Shown here piece by piece: positions 8,133 through 16,021 of a stretch of 64,000 bases of DNA; the first letter of the stretch is position 1; each line of letters opens with the position of its first letter. The notes under the pieces were generated by a model. It was not told where the DNA came from, did no database searches, and saw only the letters and a list, made by a program, of their open reading frames with translations. The DNA lies in the NCBI RefSeq assembly GCF_030732065.1, contig NZ_JAVBHX010000005.1:216728-280727 (forward strand), written 5' to 3'. A program made the translations under genes and the position numbers. The stretch is from Oceanimonas aquatica. Lineage in GTDB: Bacteria > Pseudomonadota > Gammaproteobacteria > Enterobacterales > Aeromonadaceae.

Positions 8133-9617
8133 TTAATCCAGTGCCAGCCAGGTGGTCTTGAGTTCGGTAAATTTGTCAAAGGCGTGTAAGGACTTGTCAC
8201 GGCCGTTGCCGCTTTGCTTGACGCCGCCAAAGGGCACCGTCATGTCGCCGTCGTTGTAGTTGTTGATAAACACCGAGCCGGCCTTGAGCCGGCGCGCCAG
8301 CCGGTGGGCCCGGCGCAGATCCGAGGTCCACAGCCCGGCGCCCAGGCCGTACTGGCTGTCGTTGGCGAGCTGCAGCGCTTCCTCTTCCTGTTCAAAGGTG
8401 GTCACCGCCAGCACAGGACCAAAGATCTCTTCCCGGGCCACCGTCATGTGCGGATTGACCTGCTCGAGCACGGTGGGGCCGACAAAGTTGCCCGCCTGAT
8501 CCCGGCCATCCAGGCCCAGCACCGCGCCTTCTTCCAGGCCCTCGGCAATGTAGCGGCACACGCTGCCGTGATGATCGCTGTCAATCAGCGTGCCCATGGT
8601 GGAAGACGGATCCAGCGGATCCTTTGGCTTGAAGTGCTCGGCGGCCTTTTTCAGCTCGGCCATAAAGGCGTCCTTGATGCTGCTTTCTACCAGCAGCCGG
8701 GTGCCGGCGATGCACACCTGACCCTGGTTGTAGAAGATGCCGGAGGCCGAGGCACGGGCGGCCCTGGCCAAATCCGGACAGTCGGCAAAGACGATATTGG
8801 CGCTCTTGCCGCCGGCTTCCAGCCACACCCGCTTCATGTTGGAGCGACCGGCGTATTCCATCAGCAGCCGCCCCACGCCGGTGGAGCCGGTGAAGGTCAG
8901 GCAGTCCACGTCCTCGTGCAAGGCCAGGGCCTTGCCCGCCTCATGGCCAAAGCCGGGCAGCACATTGAGCACGCCGTCGGGCAGGCCCGCCTCTTTGGCC
9001 AATGCCGCCAGACGAATGGCCGACAGCGGGGATTTCTCCGAGGGCTTTAAAATAACCGAGTTGCCGGCGGCCAGCGCCGGGCCCAGCTTCCAGCAGGCCA
9101 GCAACAGCGGAAAGTTCCAGGGCACAATGGCCGCCACCACGCCGATGGGCTCGCGACTGACCAGCGCCAGCGCATCGGGGCCGGTGGGGGCAATTTCGCC
9201 GTAAATCTTGTCCACCGCCTCGGCATACCAGCGCATGCAGCGCACGGCGCCGGGAATGTCGTCCCGCAGGCTGTGGCGAATGGGCTTGCCGGTGTCCAGG
9301 GTTTCCAGCAGCGCCAACTCTTCCCTGTGCTGCTCCATCAGTGCCGCCAGCTTCAGCAGCACCGCCTTGCGCTCGGCGGGCGCCTTTTGTGACCACACCC
9401 CCGCCTCGAAACTGGCCCGGGCGGCGATCACCGCCATGTTAACGTCGGCGTCTTTGGCCCGGCTGACTTCGGTCAGGCTGGCATTGGTGGCGGGATTAAT
9501 CACCGCAAAACGCTCTCCGGCCACGGCCTCGCGGTATTCACCTTCAATAAACAGCCGGCTTTCGGGTTGCAGCTTTTCCGCTTCGTCCTGCCAGTGAGCC
9601 TTGTTCCTGAACTCCAT
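8133..9617 (-). CDS. puuC: Gamma-glutamyl-gamma-aminobutyraldehyde dehydrogenase
   Basis: This NAD(P)-dependent aldehyde dehydrogenase of 494 residues has all family motifs: EAGGKSANIVF with the general-base Glu, FYNQGQVCIAGTR with the catalytic Cys, and the C-terminal PFGGVKQSGNGRDKS. Placement between puuR and puuB identifies its likely substrate as gamma-glutamyl-aminobutyraldehyde, third step of putrescine degradation. Enzymes of this clade are broad, so other aldehydes may also be accepted. It follows puuR by 18 bases. Confidence 0.93.
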   Translation of the reverse strand: MEFRNKAHWQDEAEKLQPESRLFIEGEYREAVAGERFAVINPATNASLTEVSRAKDADVNMAVIAARASFEAGVWSQKAPAERKAVLLKLAALMEQHREELALLETLDTGKPIRHSLRDDIPGAVRCMRWYAEAVDKIYGEIAPTGPDALALVSREPIGVVAAIVPWNFPLLLACWKLGPALAAGNSVILKPSEKSPLSAIRLAALAKEAGLPDGVLNVLPGFGHEAGKALALHEDVDCLTFTGSTGVGRLLMEYAGRSNMKRVWLEAGGKSANIVFADCPDLARAARASASGIFYNQGQVCIAGTRLLVESSIKDAFMAELKKAAEHFKPKDPLDPSSTMGTLIDSDHHGSVCRYIAEGLEEGAVLGLDGRDQAGNFVGPTVLEQVNPHMTVAREEIFGPVLAVTTFEQEEEALQLANDSQYGLGAGLWTSDLRRAHRLARRLKAGSVFINNYNDGDMTVPFGGVKQSGNGRDKSLHAFDKFTELKTTWLALD

Positions 9618-9635
9618 AATGTGTCTCCGCCTTGA

Positions 9636-10196
9636 TCACAGGTTGGCCGGGGTATGGGCACTGATAATGCGGCATTCCCGGCTCGATGAATTGGTAAAGG
9701 TATGGGGCAGCCCGGTGTCGATCACGTAGCTCTGGCCGGCCTTGAGCCGGTAGTGCTCGCCGTCCACCGTCAGCTCGATCTCCCCCTCCAGCACGGTACC
9801 CACTTCCTCGCCCTGGTGCTTGAGGTGGCCGCCGGTGCTGGTGCCCGGGGCATAGCATTCAATCAAAAAACCCAGCGCCCGCTGGCGATTGCCGTTGTGC
9901 ACCAGCCGGAACGACACACCCCGGCTGCCGATTTCCACCAGCTCGTCTTCGTTGACCACCACCTTGTTACGGGTGAGTGGCTGCTGCTCGGCAAAAAACT
10001 CCGACAGCGACATGTCGTACACCTTGAGCAGCTTTTGCAGACTGCTCACCGCCGGGCTGACCTTGTCCTGCTCTATGGTGCAGATGGCACCGTGAGTCAG
10101 CCCGGAGAGCTCGGCCACCCGACGCTGACTGAGCCCCAGCCGCCGGCGAATATCCGCCAGCCGGCTGCCCGGCGCCAGCTCCTGAGCGGCACTCAT
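9636..10196 (-). CDS. puuR: HTH-type repressor of putrescine utilisation, XRE-cupin
   Basis: This 186-residue regulator has an N-terminal XRE helix-turn-helix (LGLSQRRVAELSGLTHGAI, about residues 19-37) and a C-terminal cupin domain that would bind the inducer. This is the PuuR architecture, a repressor relieved by putrescine. Its start overlaps the puuD stop by four bases (ATGA), so regulator and hydrolase are coupled. Two candidate operators of PuuR type lie in the puuD-puuA gap (11022-11036 and 11082-11096). Confidence 0.92.
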   Translation of the reverse strand: MSAAQELAPGSRLADIRRRLGLSQRRVAELSGLTHGAICTIEQDKVSPAVSSLQKLLKVYDMSLSEFFAEQQPLTRNKVVVNEDELVEIGSRGVSFRLVHNGNRQRALGFLIECYAPGTSTGGHLKHQGEEVGTVLEGEIELTVDGEHYRLKAGQSYVIDTGLPHTFTNSSSRECRIISAHTPANL

Positions 10197-10969
10197 GATG
10201 AACTCCGGGTTCGGCCGTGTTCCCGGCAGGCGGCCACAAAGCCGTCAAACAGCGCCCGGTACAAAGCATTGTCACGGCTGTGCCATTCCGGGTGCCACTG
10301 TACGCCAAGGGCAAAGGGATGGTTCACAAGGCTGATGGCTTCCACCAGGCCGTCGGGGGCGGTGGCTTCCACCCGCACACCGGGGCCTGTGGTTTTGGTT
10401 CCCTGCATGTGCAATGAATTCACTCTGTGCACACCTTCACCCGCCAGCCGCGCCAGCAGACCACCCGCCACCGGCTGAATGTCGTGGGCCGGCGCGTATT
10501 GCTGCTCAAGGGGTTGATCCTTGTTTTCCCGGTGTTCGGCAAACAGGCCGGTTTCGTGCAGGCGCCGGTGCAGACTGCCGCCGCTGGCAACCACCATTTC
10601 CTGAAAACCGCGACAAATGCCAAAGAGCGGCAGCTTCATGGCTTGTGCTGCGGCAATCAGCTGCAGGCTGAGCCGATCCCGGCCAGTGTCGGTATGATCC
10701 TCCACGCCGGTTTCGCCGTAATGGTGTGGCTCCATGTTGCTGTAGCTGCCGGTGAGCAGAATGCCGTCGAGACGCGCCAGCATGGCATTCAGGCTTTGTT
10801 CATCCTCGCCCAGCTGATGCACCAGAGGCACCGGCACGGCGCCGGCGGCCACAATGGCATCCAGGTATTTCTGCTGCACGGTCAGGCCGATATGGGGCCC
10901 CAGCTGCTGTTGGCACAGGATGACGCCCACCCAGGGCCTGTTAAATATATGAACCATCGTCATATTCAT
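10193..10969 (-). CDS. puuD: Gamma-glutamyl-gamma-aminobutyrate hydrolase
   Basis: This class I glutamine-amidotransferase-like peptidase (258 residues) releases GABA and glutamate from gamma-glutamyl-GABA. The nucleophile elbow GICRGFQEMVVASGGSLHR holds the catalytic Cys, and HPFALGVQWHPEW holds the His-Glu pair. Two in-frame ATGs (10969 and 10963) are close together and the start cannot be decided between them. It is the first gene of the leftward Puu arm, facing puuA across a 179-bp regulatory gap. No puuE (GABA aminotransferase) was found in the window. Confidence 0.93.
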   Translation of the reverse strand: MNMTMVHIFNRPWVGVILCQQQLGPHIGLTVQQKYLDAIVAAGAVPVPLVHQLGEDEQSLNAMLARLDGILLTGSYSNMEPHHYGETGVEDHTDTGRDRLSLQLIAAAQAMKLPLFGICRGFQEMVVASGGSLHRRLHETGLFAEHRENKDQPLEQQYAPAHDIQPVAGGLLARLAGEGVHRVNSLHMQGTKTTGPGVRVEATAPDGLVEAISLVNHPFALGVQWHPEWHSRDNALYRALFDGFVAACREHGRTRSSS

Positions 10970-11021
10970 TCACCCGCTTTAAATTTTTAACACCTTACCC
11001 GTTATCGTGCAGGTGCCGTAA

Positions 11022-11036
11022 AAAATATAGTGAAAA
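11022..11036 (+). promoter_or_regulatory. puuR operator: Candidate PuuR operator 1
   Basis: AAAATATAGTGAAAA differs by two bases from the E. coli PuuR recognition sequence as I remember it, AAAATATAATGAACA. It lies in the divergent puuD-puuA region, the place expected for autoregulated Puu control. The consensus is from memory and not re-checked. Confidence 0.5.
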
Positions 11037-11081
11037 CCCTAGCACCGGCGCTTTCAAAGCTCAATAACTTTTAACACTTGC

Positions 11082-11096
11082 AAAACAAAATGAACA
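11082..11096 (+). promoter_or_regulatory. puuR operator: Candidate PuuR operator 2
   Basis: AAAACAAAATGAACA differs by two bases from the remembered PuuR sequence AAAATATAATGAACA. It is in the same orientation as the site at 11022, 60 bases away start to start (about six helical turns), and 53 bases upstream of the puuA start. Confidence 0.5.
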
Positions 11097-11148
11097 CACC
11101 TAACGTATCAACGTAAATTATATTTAACAGCCACATGACGGTGACATC

Positions 11149-12561
11149 ATGCAAGCGAACACAAAGGTAACGACTCTTCCTTCGGCCAGCGAACCGGCTT
11201 CGACTCTCTTTGAACAAGAGGTGGCCGCCTATCTCAACCGCTACCCCGATACCCAGTATGTAGACGTGTTACTGACCGATCTCAACGGCATCTTTCGCGG
11301 CAAGCGGCTGCCGGTGAGCGCCCTCGACAAGCTTGAAGCCGGCTGCTTCTTTCCTGCGTCCATGTTTGCCATGGACTTTCGCGGTAACGTGGTGGAAGAA
11401 ACCGGCATCGGCCAGGACATTGGCGAGCCGGATCTGCCCTGCTATCCCATTGCCGGCACCCTGGTGCCCTCGGCGGCCGACGCCGAAACCGTGGCCCAGT
11501 TGCTGCTGACCATGGTGGATGAGAACCAACAGCCCTTTGCCCTGGAGCCGCGCAACGTGCTGGAACGGGTGTGGCGCCAGGTAAAAACCAGAGGCCTGAC
11601 GCCGGTGATCGCCCTGGAGCTGGAGTTTTACCTGGTGGACAGAGACAGGGATGAACAAGGCCGGCTGCAGCCCCCCTGCTCACCACTGACCCAAAAGCGG
11701 GATACCTACAGCCAGGTGTATTCGGTAGACAACCTCAACAATTTTGCGGAGATCCTCGCCGATATCGACAACATTGCCGCGCTGCAGAAGCTGCCCGCCG
11801 ATGGCGCCGTGGCCGAGGCCGCGCCGGGCCAGTTCGAGATCAACATGCACCACGGCAGCGACGTACTGGCGGCCTGCGATCAGGCACTGGCGCTGAAGCG
11901 GCTGATCAAGCTGGTGGCCGAACAGTACGAGATGGACGCCACCTTTATGGCCAAGCCCTATGAAGAGCACCCGGGCAGCGGCCTGCACGTGCATATCAGC
12001 GTCACCGACGACCAGGGTGAAAACCTGTTTGCCGACGAGCAGGGCGACGACTCGCCGCTGCTGAAGCGCTCCCTCGCCGGCATGCTGGATCTGATGCCCG
12101 ACAGCATGGCGCTGCTGGCCCCCAACATGAATGCCTTTCGCCGTTTTCAGCCGGGCATGTACGTGCCGGTGCAGGCTTCATGGGGCCACAACAACCGCAC
12201 CGTGGCCTTGCGCATTCCCGCCGGCGACGATGAAGCCCGCCGCATCGAGTACCGGGTGCCCGGCGCCGACGCCAACCCCTATCTGGTGGTGGCCACCATA
12301 CTGGCCGGCCTGCTGCATGGCCTCGACCACGAACTGCCGCTGCCGGAGCCGGTGGTGGGCAACGGCCTGGAGCAGGAAGGCCTGCCCCTGCCCACCCGCC
12401 AGAGCAGCGCCCTGGCCCGGCTGGAAGGTGACACGCCGCTCAAGCGTTACCTGGGCGAAGAGTTCATTGATGTGTACCGCATCTGCAAGCAGGACGAGCT
12501 GCTCGAATTTGAAACACGCATTACCGACATCGAACTGGAATGGATGCTGAAAAACGCCTGA
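11149..12561 (+). CDS. puuA: Gamma-glutamylputrescine synthetase (glutamine synthetase family)
   Basis: This 470-residue GS-fold ligase joins glutamate to putrescine with ATP, the first step of the Puu pathway. Visible GS motifs are DLNGIFRGKRLP in the beta-grasp domain, ELEFYLVDRD (metal Glu), GQFEINMHHG, GSGLHVHIS, and RIEYRVPGADANPYLV near the C-terminus. It is divergent from puuD and followed after 56 bases by an NhaC-type antiporter instead of the PuuP importer found in E. coli. The upstream gap holds both candidate PuuR operators. Confidence 0.93.
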   Translation: MQANTKVTTLPSASEPASTLFEQEVAAYLNRYPDTQYVDVLLTDLNGIFRGKRLPVSALDKLEAGCFFPASMFAMDFRGNVVEETGIGQDIGEPDLPCYPIAGTLVPSAADAETVAQLLLTMVDENQQPFALEPRNVLERVWRQVKTRGLTPVIALELEFYLVDRDRDEQGRLQPPCSPLTQKRDTYSQVYSVDNLNNFAEILADIDNIAALQKLPADGAVAEAAPGQFEINMHHGSDVLAACDQALALKRLIKLVAEQYEMDATFMAKPYEEHPGSGLHVHISVTDDQGENLFADEQGDDSPLLKRSLAGMLDLMPDSMALLAPNMNAFRRFQPGMYVPVQASWGHNNRTVALRIPAGDDEARRIEYRVPGADANPYLVVATILAGLLHGLDHELPLPEPVVGNGLEQEGLPLPTRQSSALARLEGDTPLKRYLGEEFIDVYRICKQDELLEFETRITDIELEWMLKNA

Positions 12562-12617
12562 TTTCACCACACAGGTAAAAGAGCGCCAGCAGGCGCCGAC
12601 CTCTCGACCAAAGGAAG

Positions 12618-14108
12618 ATGATGATGGAACAACCCAACACCCTGGCCCTTAACCCCAGTGTCAAATGGCCACCGCTCTGGCGTGGCCTGGCGGTGGCCGT
12701 GATCGCCGCCCTGGCCTTTGCCTGGCTCGGCTTCACCCATGAAAAAGGCAGCGATTACGGTGCCCTGAGCCTGTTGCCGGCGGCGCTGGTGATCACCATG
12801 GCGGTGCTCACCCGCAAAACCGTAGAATCACTGCTGGCGGGCAGCCTGCTCGGCCTGCTGCTGATCAACCCTGCCGATCTGGTCAGCCCGCTGGCGGACG
12901 TGACCCTGGCGGTGATGATGGACGAAACCATCGCCTGGCTGATCTTGGTGTGCGGCATGATGGGTGGACTGATTAACCTGCTGGCCCGGGGCGGCGGCGT
13001 GCGCAGCTTTGGCGCCGTCATGACCCGCCTGATCAAAACCCCGAAAAGCGCCATGGTGGGCACAGTCGGTCTGGGACTGGTGGTGTTTATCGACGACTAC
13101 CTCAACTCCCTGGCGGTATCGTCATCGATGAAGCGCATTACCGACCGCTTTGGCATTTCCCGGGAAAAACTGGCCTATATCGTCGACTCCACCGCCGCGC
13201 CCATCTGTATTCTGGTGCCGGTGTCCACCTGGGCGGTGTTTTTCGCCTCATTGCTGGAAGACTCCGGCGCCGCCGAGGGCGGTAAAGGTATGTCGCTCTA
13301 TGTCAACAGCATTCCCTGGATGCTTTACGGCTGGGCCGCGCTGCTGGTGGTGGCGCTGGTGGCGGCGCGCAAACTGCCGGATCTGGGTGCCATGAAGAAG
13401 GCCGAGGCTCGGGCCCAAGGCGGTCAGCCGGTGCCCACCGGCTGGCAGGACGAGGAAACGCCGGCCCCCGAGCGCACCGTGCCCGGCTGGCTGGGACTGA
13501 CCAACTTCCTGCTGCCCATGGTGGTGCTGGTGCTGGCCAGTGTGTATTACGACATCGATCTGCTGAAAGGCGTACTGGTGGCCCTGGGGGTGACCATGGT
13601 GCTCTATTCGGTACAGCGGCTGCTGTCCTTCCAGCAGCAGGTGGACGCCACCCTGGACGGCTTCAAGGTGATGCTCTACCCCCTCGCCACCGTCTGTGCC
13701 GGCTTTATTCTGAAGGAAGTGAACGATCAGCTGGGCATGACCCGCTACATCATCGACACCGTCACCCCGCTGCTGACGCCGGCGCTGTTGCCCGCCGTGG
13801 TGTTTCTGGTGATGGCCGCCGTGGTGTTCAGCACCGCCTCGAGCTGGGGCGTTTTCGTGATTTCCCTGCCCATAGTAGTGCCCCTGGCCCAGGCCATGGA
13901 CGTGCCCATGCCGCTGGTGGTGGGTGCCCTGCTGTCGGCCTCGGCCTTTGGCAGCCACGCCTGCTTCTTTAGCGACTCCACCGTGCTCTCGGCTCAAGGG
14001 GCCGGCTGCGACACCATGGATCACGCCATCACCCAGTTGCCCTACGCCCTGATCGGCGGCGTGCTGACCCTGGCCGCCCTGCTGGCCGCGGGCTTCTGGA
14101 TGATGTAA
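12618..14108 (+). CDS. NhaC-family Na+/H+ (or solute/Na+) antiporter
   Basis: This integral membrane protein of up to 496 residues has about 11 hydrophobic segments. The core VVFIDDYLNSLAVSSSMKRI followed by DSTAAPICILVPVSTWAVF is the hallmark of the NhaC/MleN-type ion transporter group. Three tandem ATGs occur at 12618, 12621 and 12624; the ribosome site AAGGA at 12611-12615 is best spaced for the later ones. Its position directly after puuA suggests a role linked to putrescine use, for example polyamine-related exchange or pH balance, but that is inference; family members carry Na+/H+, malate/lactate and other solutes. Confidence 0.85.
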   Translation: MMMEQPNTLALNPSVKWPPLWRGLAVAVIAALAFAWLGFTHEKGSDYGALSLLPAALVITMAVLTRKTVESLLAGSLLGLLLINPADLVSPLADVTLAVMMDETIAWLILVCGMMGGLINLLARGGGVRSFGAVMTRLIKTPKSAMVGTVGLGLVVFIDDYLNSLAVSSSMKRITDRFGISREKLAYIVDSTAAPICILVPVSTWAVFFASLLEDSGAAEGGKGMSLYVNSIPWMLYGWAALLVVALVAARKLPDLGAMKKAEARAQGGQPVPTGWQDEETPAPERTVPGWLGLTNFLLPMVVLVLASVYYDIDLLKGVLVALGVTMVLYSVQRLLSFQQQVDATLDGFKVMLYPLATVCAGFILKEVNDQLGMTRYIIDTVTPLLTPALLPAVVFLVMAAVVFSTASSWGVFVISLPIVVPLAQAMDVPMPLVVGALLSASAFGSHACFFSDSTVLSAQGAGCDTMDHAITQLPYALIGGVLTLAALLAAGFWMM

Positions 14109-14112
14109 CAGG

Positions 14113-14210
14113 TAGGCCCGGCTTTAGCCGGGCCTACAAAGGCCGGAGTCCGGAGTCCAGAGCGGGTTACGCAGATATCTGCAGAATGGATTCCGGTTCA
14201 GGCCCGGAAT
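14113..14210. repeat. Intergenic repeat cluster: minimal TAGGCCC palindrome plus ATTCCGG palindrome
   Basis: A 24-bp palindrome with TAGGCCCGG and CCGGGCCTA arms (14113-14136) is the shortest form of the dispersed repeat. It is followed by a duplicated CCGGAGTCCGGAGTCC stretch and by ATTCCGG/CCGGAAT at 14190-14210. The cluster occupies the space between the convergent NhaC and EAL-regulator genes, and could also serve as a bidirectional terminator. Confidence 0.7.
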
Positions 14211-14284
14211 GACCGGCCTTTAGACACGACATTGTTGGCGCTTTGCGCCAAATTGCGGGCAAGCTGCCTGCGCTCCAATCCCCC

Positions 14285-16021
14285 TTACCCGTTCTGACTC
14301 TGGCAATACTCCACAAAGGCCTCGGGCTTGAGCGGCGGCGAATACCAGTAACCCTGCATCTGGGTGCAGCCCATGGCCTTCAGCAACTCAACATGCTCGG
14401 GCCGCTCCACCCCTTCGGCCACGGTATCGCAGCCCAGAATGCGGGCCATGTGGATCACCGCCTGGGCCAGCCCCCGGTCCTGTTCATCGGTGTCCATACC
14501 GTCCACAAAGGCGCGGTCGATCTTGAGCACCGACACCGGCATGGTCTTGAGGTAGGCCAGCGAAGAGTAACCGGTGCCGAAGTCGTCAATGGCAATGCCA
14601 ATGCCCGCCGCCGCCAGCTGGTTGAGCTGAACCAGCGCCAGCTCCATATTTTGCATCAGCCCCGACTCGGTCACTTCAATTTCTATCGCCCCCGGGGGCA
14701 GCCGGCTGTGAGCCAGGCGGGTGATCAGGCTGTCAGCAAAGCCCGGCTGCATCAGCTGCAACGCCGCCACGTTCACCGCCACACGAAAGTCCGGCGCTAC
14801 CAGCTTTTGCTCGAGCCACTGTTCCAGCTGGGCAATGGCGGTGTCGATCACCCAGTCTCCCAGTCGCAGAATATCGCCGCTGCTCTCGGCGATGGGAATA
14901 AAGTCTGCCGGCGACACAAAGCCGAACTCGGGACTGATCCAGCGCAGCAAGGCCTCGGCCCCCACCACCCGCTCATCATGCAGCGCCACCTTGGGCTGAT
15001 ACACCAAAAACAGCTCGCCCTGCCCGGCGGCGGTGCGCAGCGCCTGGCGGTAATAACTAAGGGTGAGCAGCCGCTGCTCCAGCGCCGGCTCAAAGCAACG
15101 CCACTCACCGGCCTTGGGCGGCAGGGCAATGGCCGCCTGGCGGATCAGGTGCTCGGCGCTGTCGTGAGCCAGGTCGCTGTGGCTGATGCCAACACGGCCA
15201 TCCAGATGCAACAGCAGCTGCTCCACTTCTATGCCCTGGGACAGGTTGTGCAGCAGGCCATCCCCCAGCCGGGCAATGGCGTCTGGCCGAGGCGGAACAA
15301 AGTCCAGCACCAGCCACTCGCTGCTGCTCCAGGCGCCGAACACACAATGAGACTCGGGCAACAGTGTCTGCAAGCGCGTACTCAGGGTCCGGCTCAGGGT
15401 TTCGGCCACCCGCAAACCGTGCAGCCGGGCGATGTCTTCCAGGCCATCAAGGGCCACAAAATACAGCACCACGTCGTGCCCGGCCCGACCCTGCAACCGC
15501 TCCAGCAGGCCGCGCCGGTTGAGCCGGCCGGTGACCGGATCGCTGATCGCCTGGTGCTGCAGCTCGCTGGTGCGCTGGCGTACCTCGTCTTCCAGACAGG
15601 CGGCCCGCACACTGCGCTCACGCAGCAAAAAGTGGGATTCCAGGGTGTTGCGAATGCGCTGCAGCACCTCCAGATGATCAAAGGGCTTGTTGAGAAAATC
15701 CCGGGCCCCCAGGCCCAGCGCCCGAAGCCGGGTTTCGGCATCGGTCTGGGCGCTCAGCACGATCACCGGCGGCGCCCGCTCGCCCCACTCGGTGTGCAGC
15801 CATTCCAGTACTCGATAACCGTCCAAATGGGGCATGCGAATATCGAGCAACAACAAGTCTACTGCCTGCTCACGCATATGCAGCGCCAGTCGGCGCGGAT
15901 CCGTTTCTCCCCGGGCCCGGGTATAGCCTTCATCTTCCAGCAGGCACAGCAACAGCTCCACGTTGACCGGGTTGTCGTCGAGCACCAGTATGCGGGCATC
16001 GGCATGAACGGGCGCGGTCAT
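14285..16021 (-). CDS. Response regulator with REC, degenerate GGDEF and EAL domains (c-di-GMP phosphodiesterase)
   Basis: This 578-residue protein has a receiver domain (phospho-acceptor Asp60 in LLLLDIRMP, conserved Lys in NKPFD), a GGDEF-like domain whose signature is replaced by SSSEW, and a C-terminal EAL domain. The EAL domain keeps its key residues: EALLRW, EVTES, DDFGTGYSSLAYLK, KIDRAFV and AEGVE. It should therefore hydrolyse c-di-GMP, with the dead GGDEF as a possible GTP sensor or scaffold. Its start overlaps the hybrid kinase stop by four bases (ATGA), making the kinase its likely phosphodonor. Outputs such as motility or biofilm dispersal are family knowledge, not shown here. Confidence 0.9.
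   Translation of the reverse strand: MTAPVHADARILVLDDNPVNVELLLCLLEDEGYTRARGETDPRRLALHMREQAVDLLLLDIRMPHLDGYRVLEWLHTEWGERAPPVIVLSAQTDAETRLRALGLGARDFLNKPFDHLEVLQRIRNTLESHFLLRERSVRAACLEDEVRQRTSELQHQAISDPVTGRLNRRGLLERLQGRAGHDVVLYFVALDGLEDIARLHGLRVAETLSRTLSTRLQTLLPESHCVFGAWSSSEWLVLDFVPPRPDAIARLGDGLLHNLSQGIEVEQLLLHLDGRVGISHSDLAHDSAEHLIRQAAIALPPKAGEWRCFEPALEQRLLTLSYYRQALRTAAGQGELFLVYQPKVALHDERVVGAEALLRWISPEFGFVSPADFIPIAESSGDILRLGDWVIDTAIAQLEQWLEQKLVAPDFRVAVNVAALQLMQPGFADSLITRLAHSRLPPGAIEIEVTESGLMQNMELALVQLNQLAAAGIGIAIDDFGTGYSSLAYLKTMPVSVLKIDRAFVDGMDTDEQDRGLAQAVIHMARILGCDTVAEGVERPEHVELLKAMGCTQMQGYWYSPPLKPEAFVEYCQSQNG

Noticed and set aside
14285..16021. Active diguanylate cyclase
   Set aside because: The GGDEF signature is replaced by SSSEW, so cyclase activity is unlikely; only the EAL half looks catalytic.
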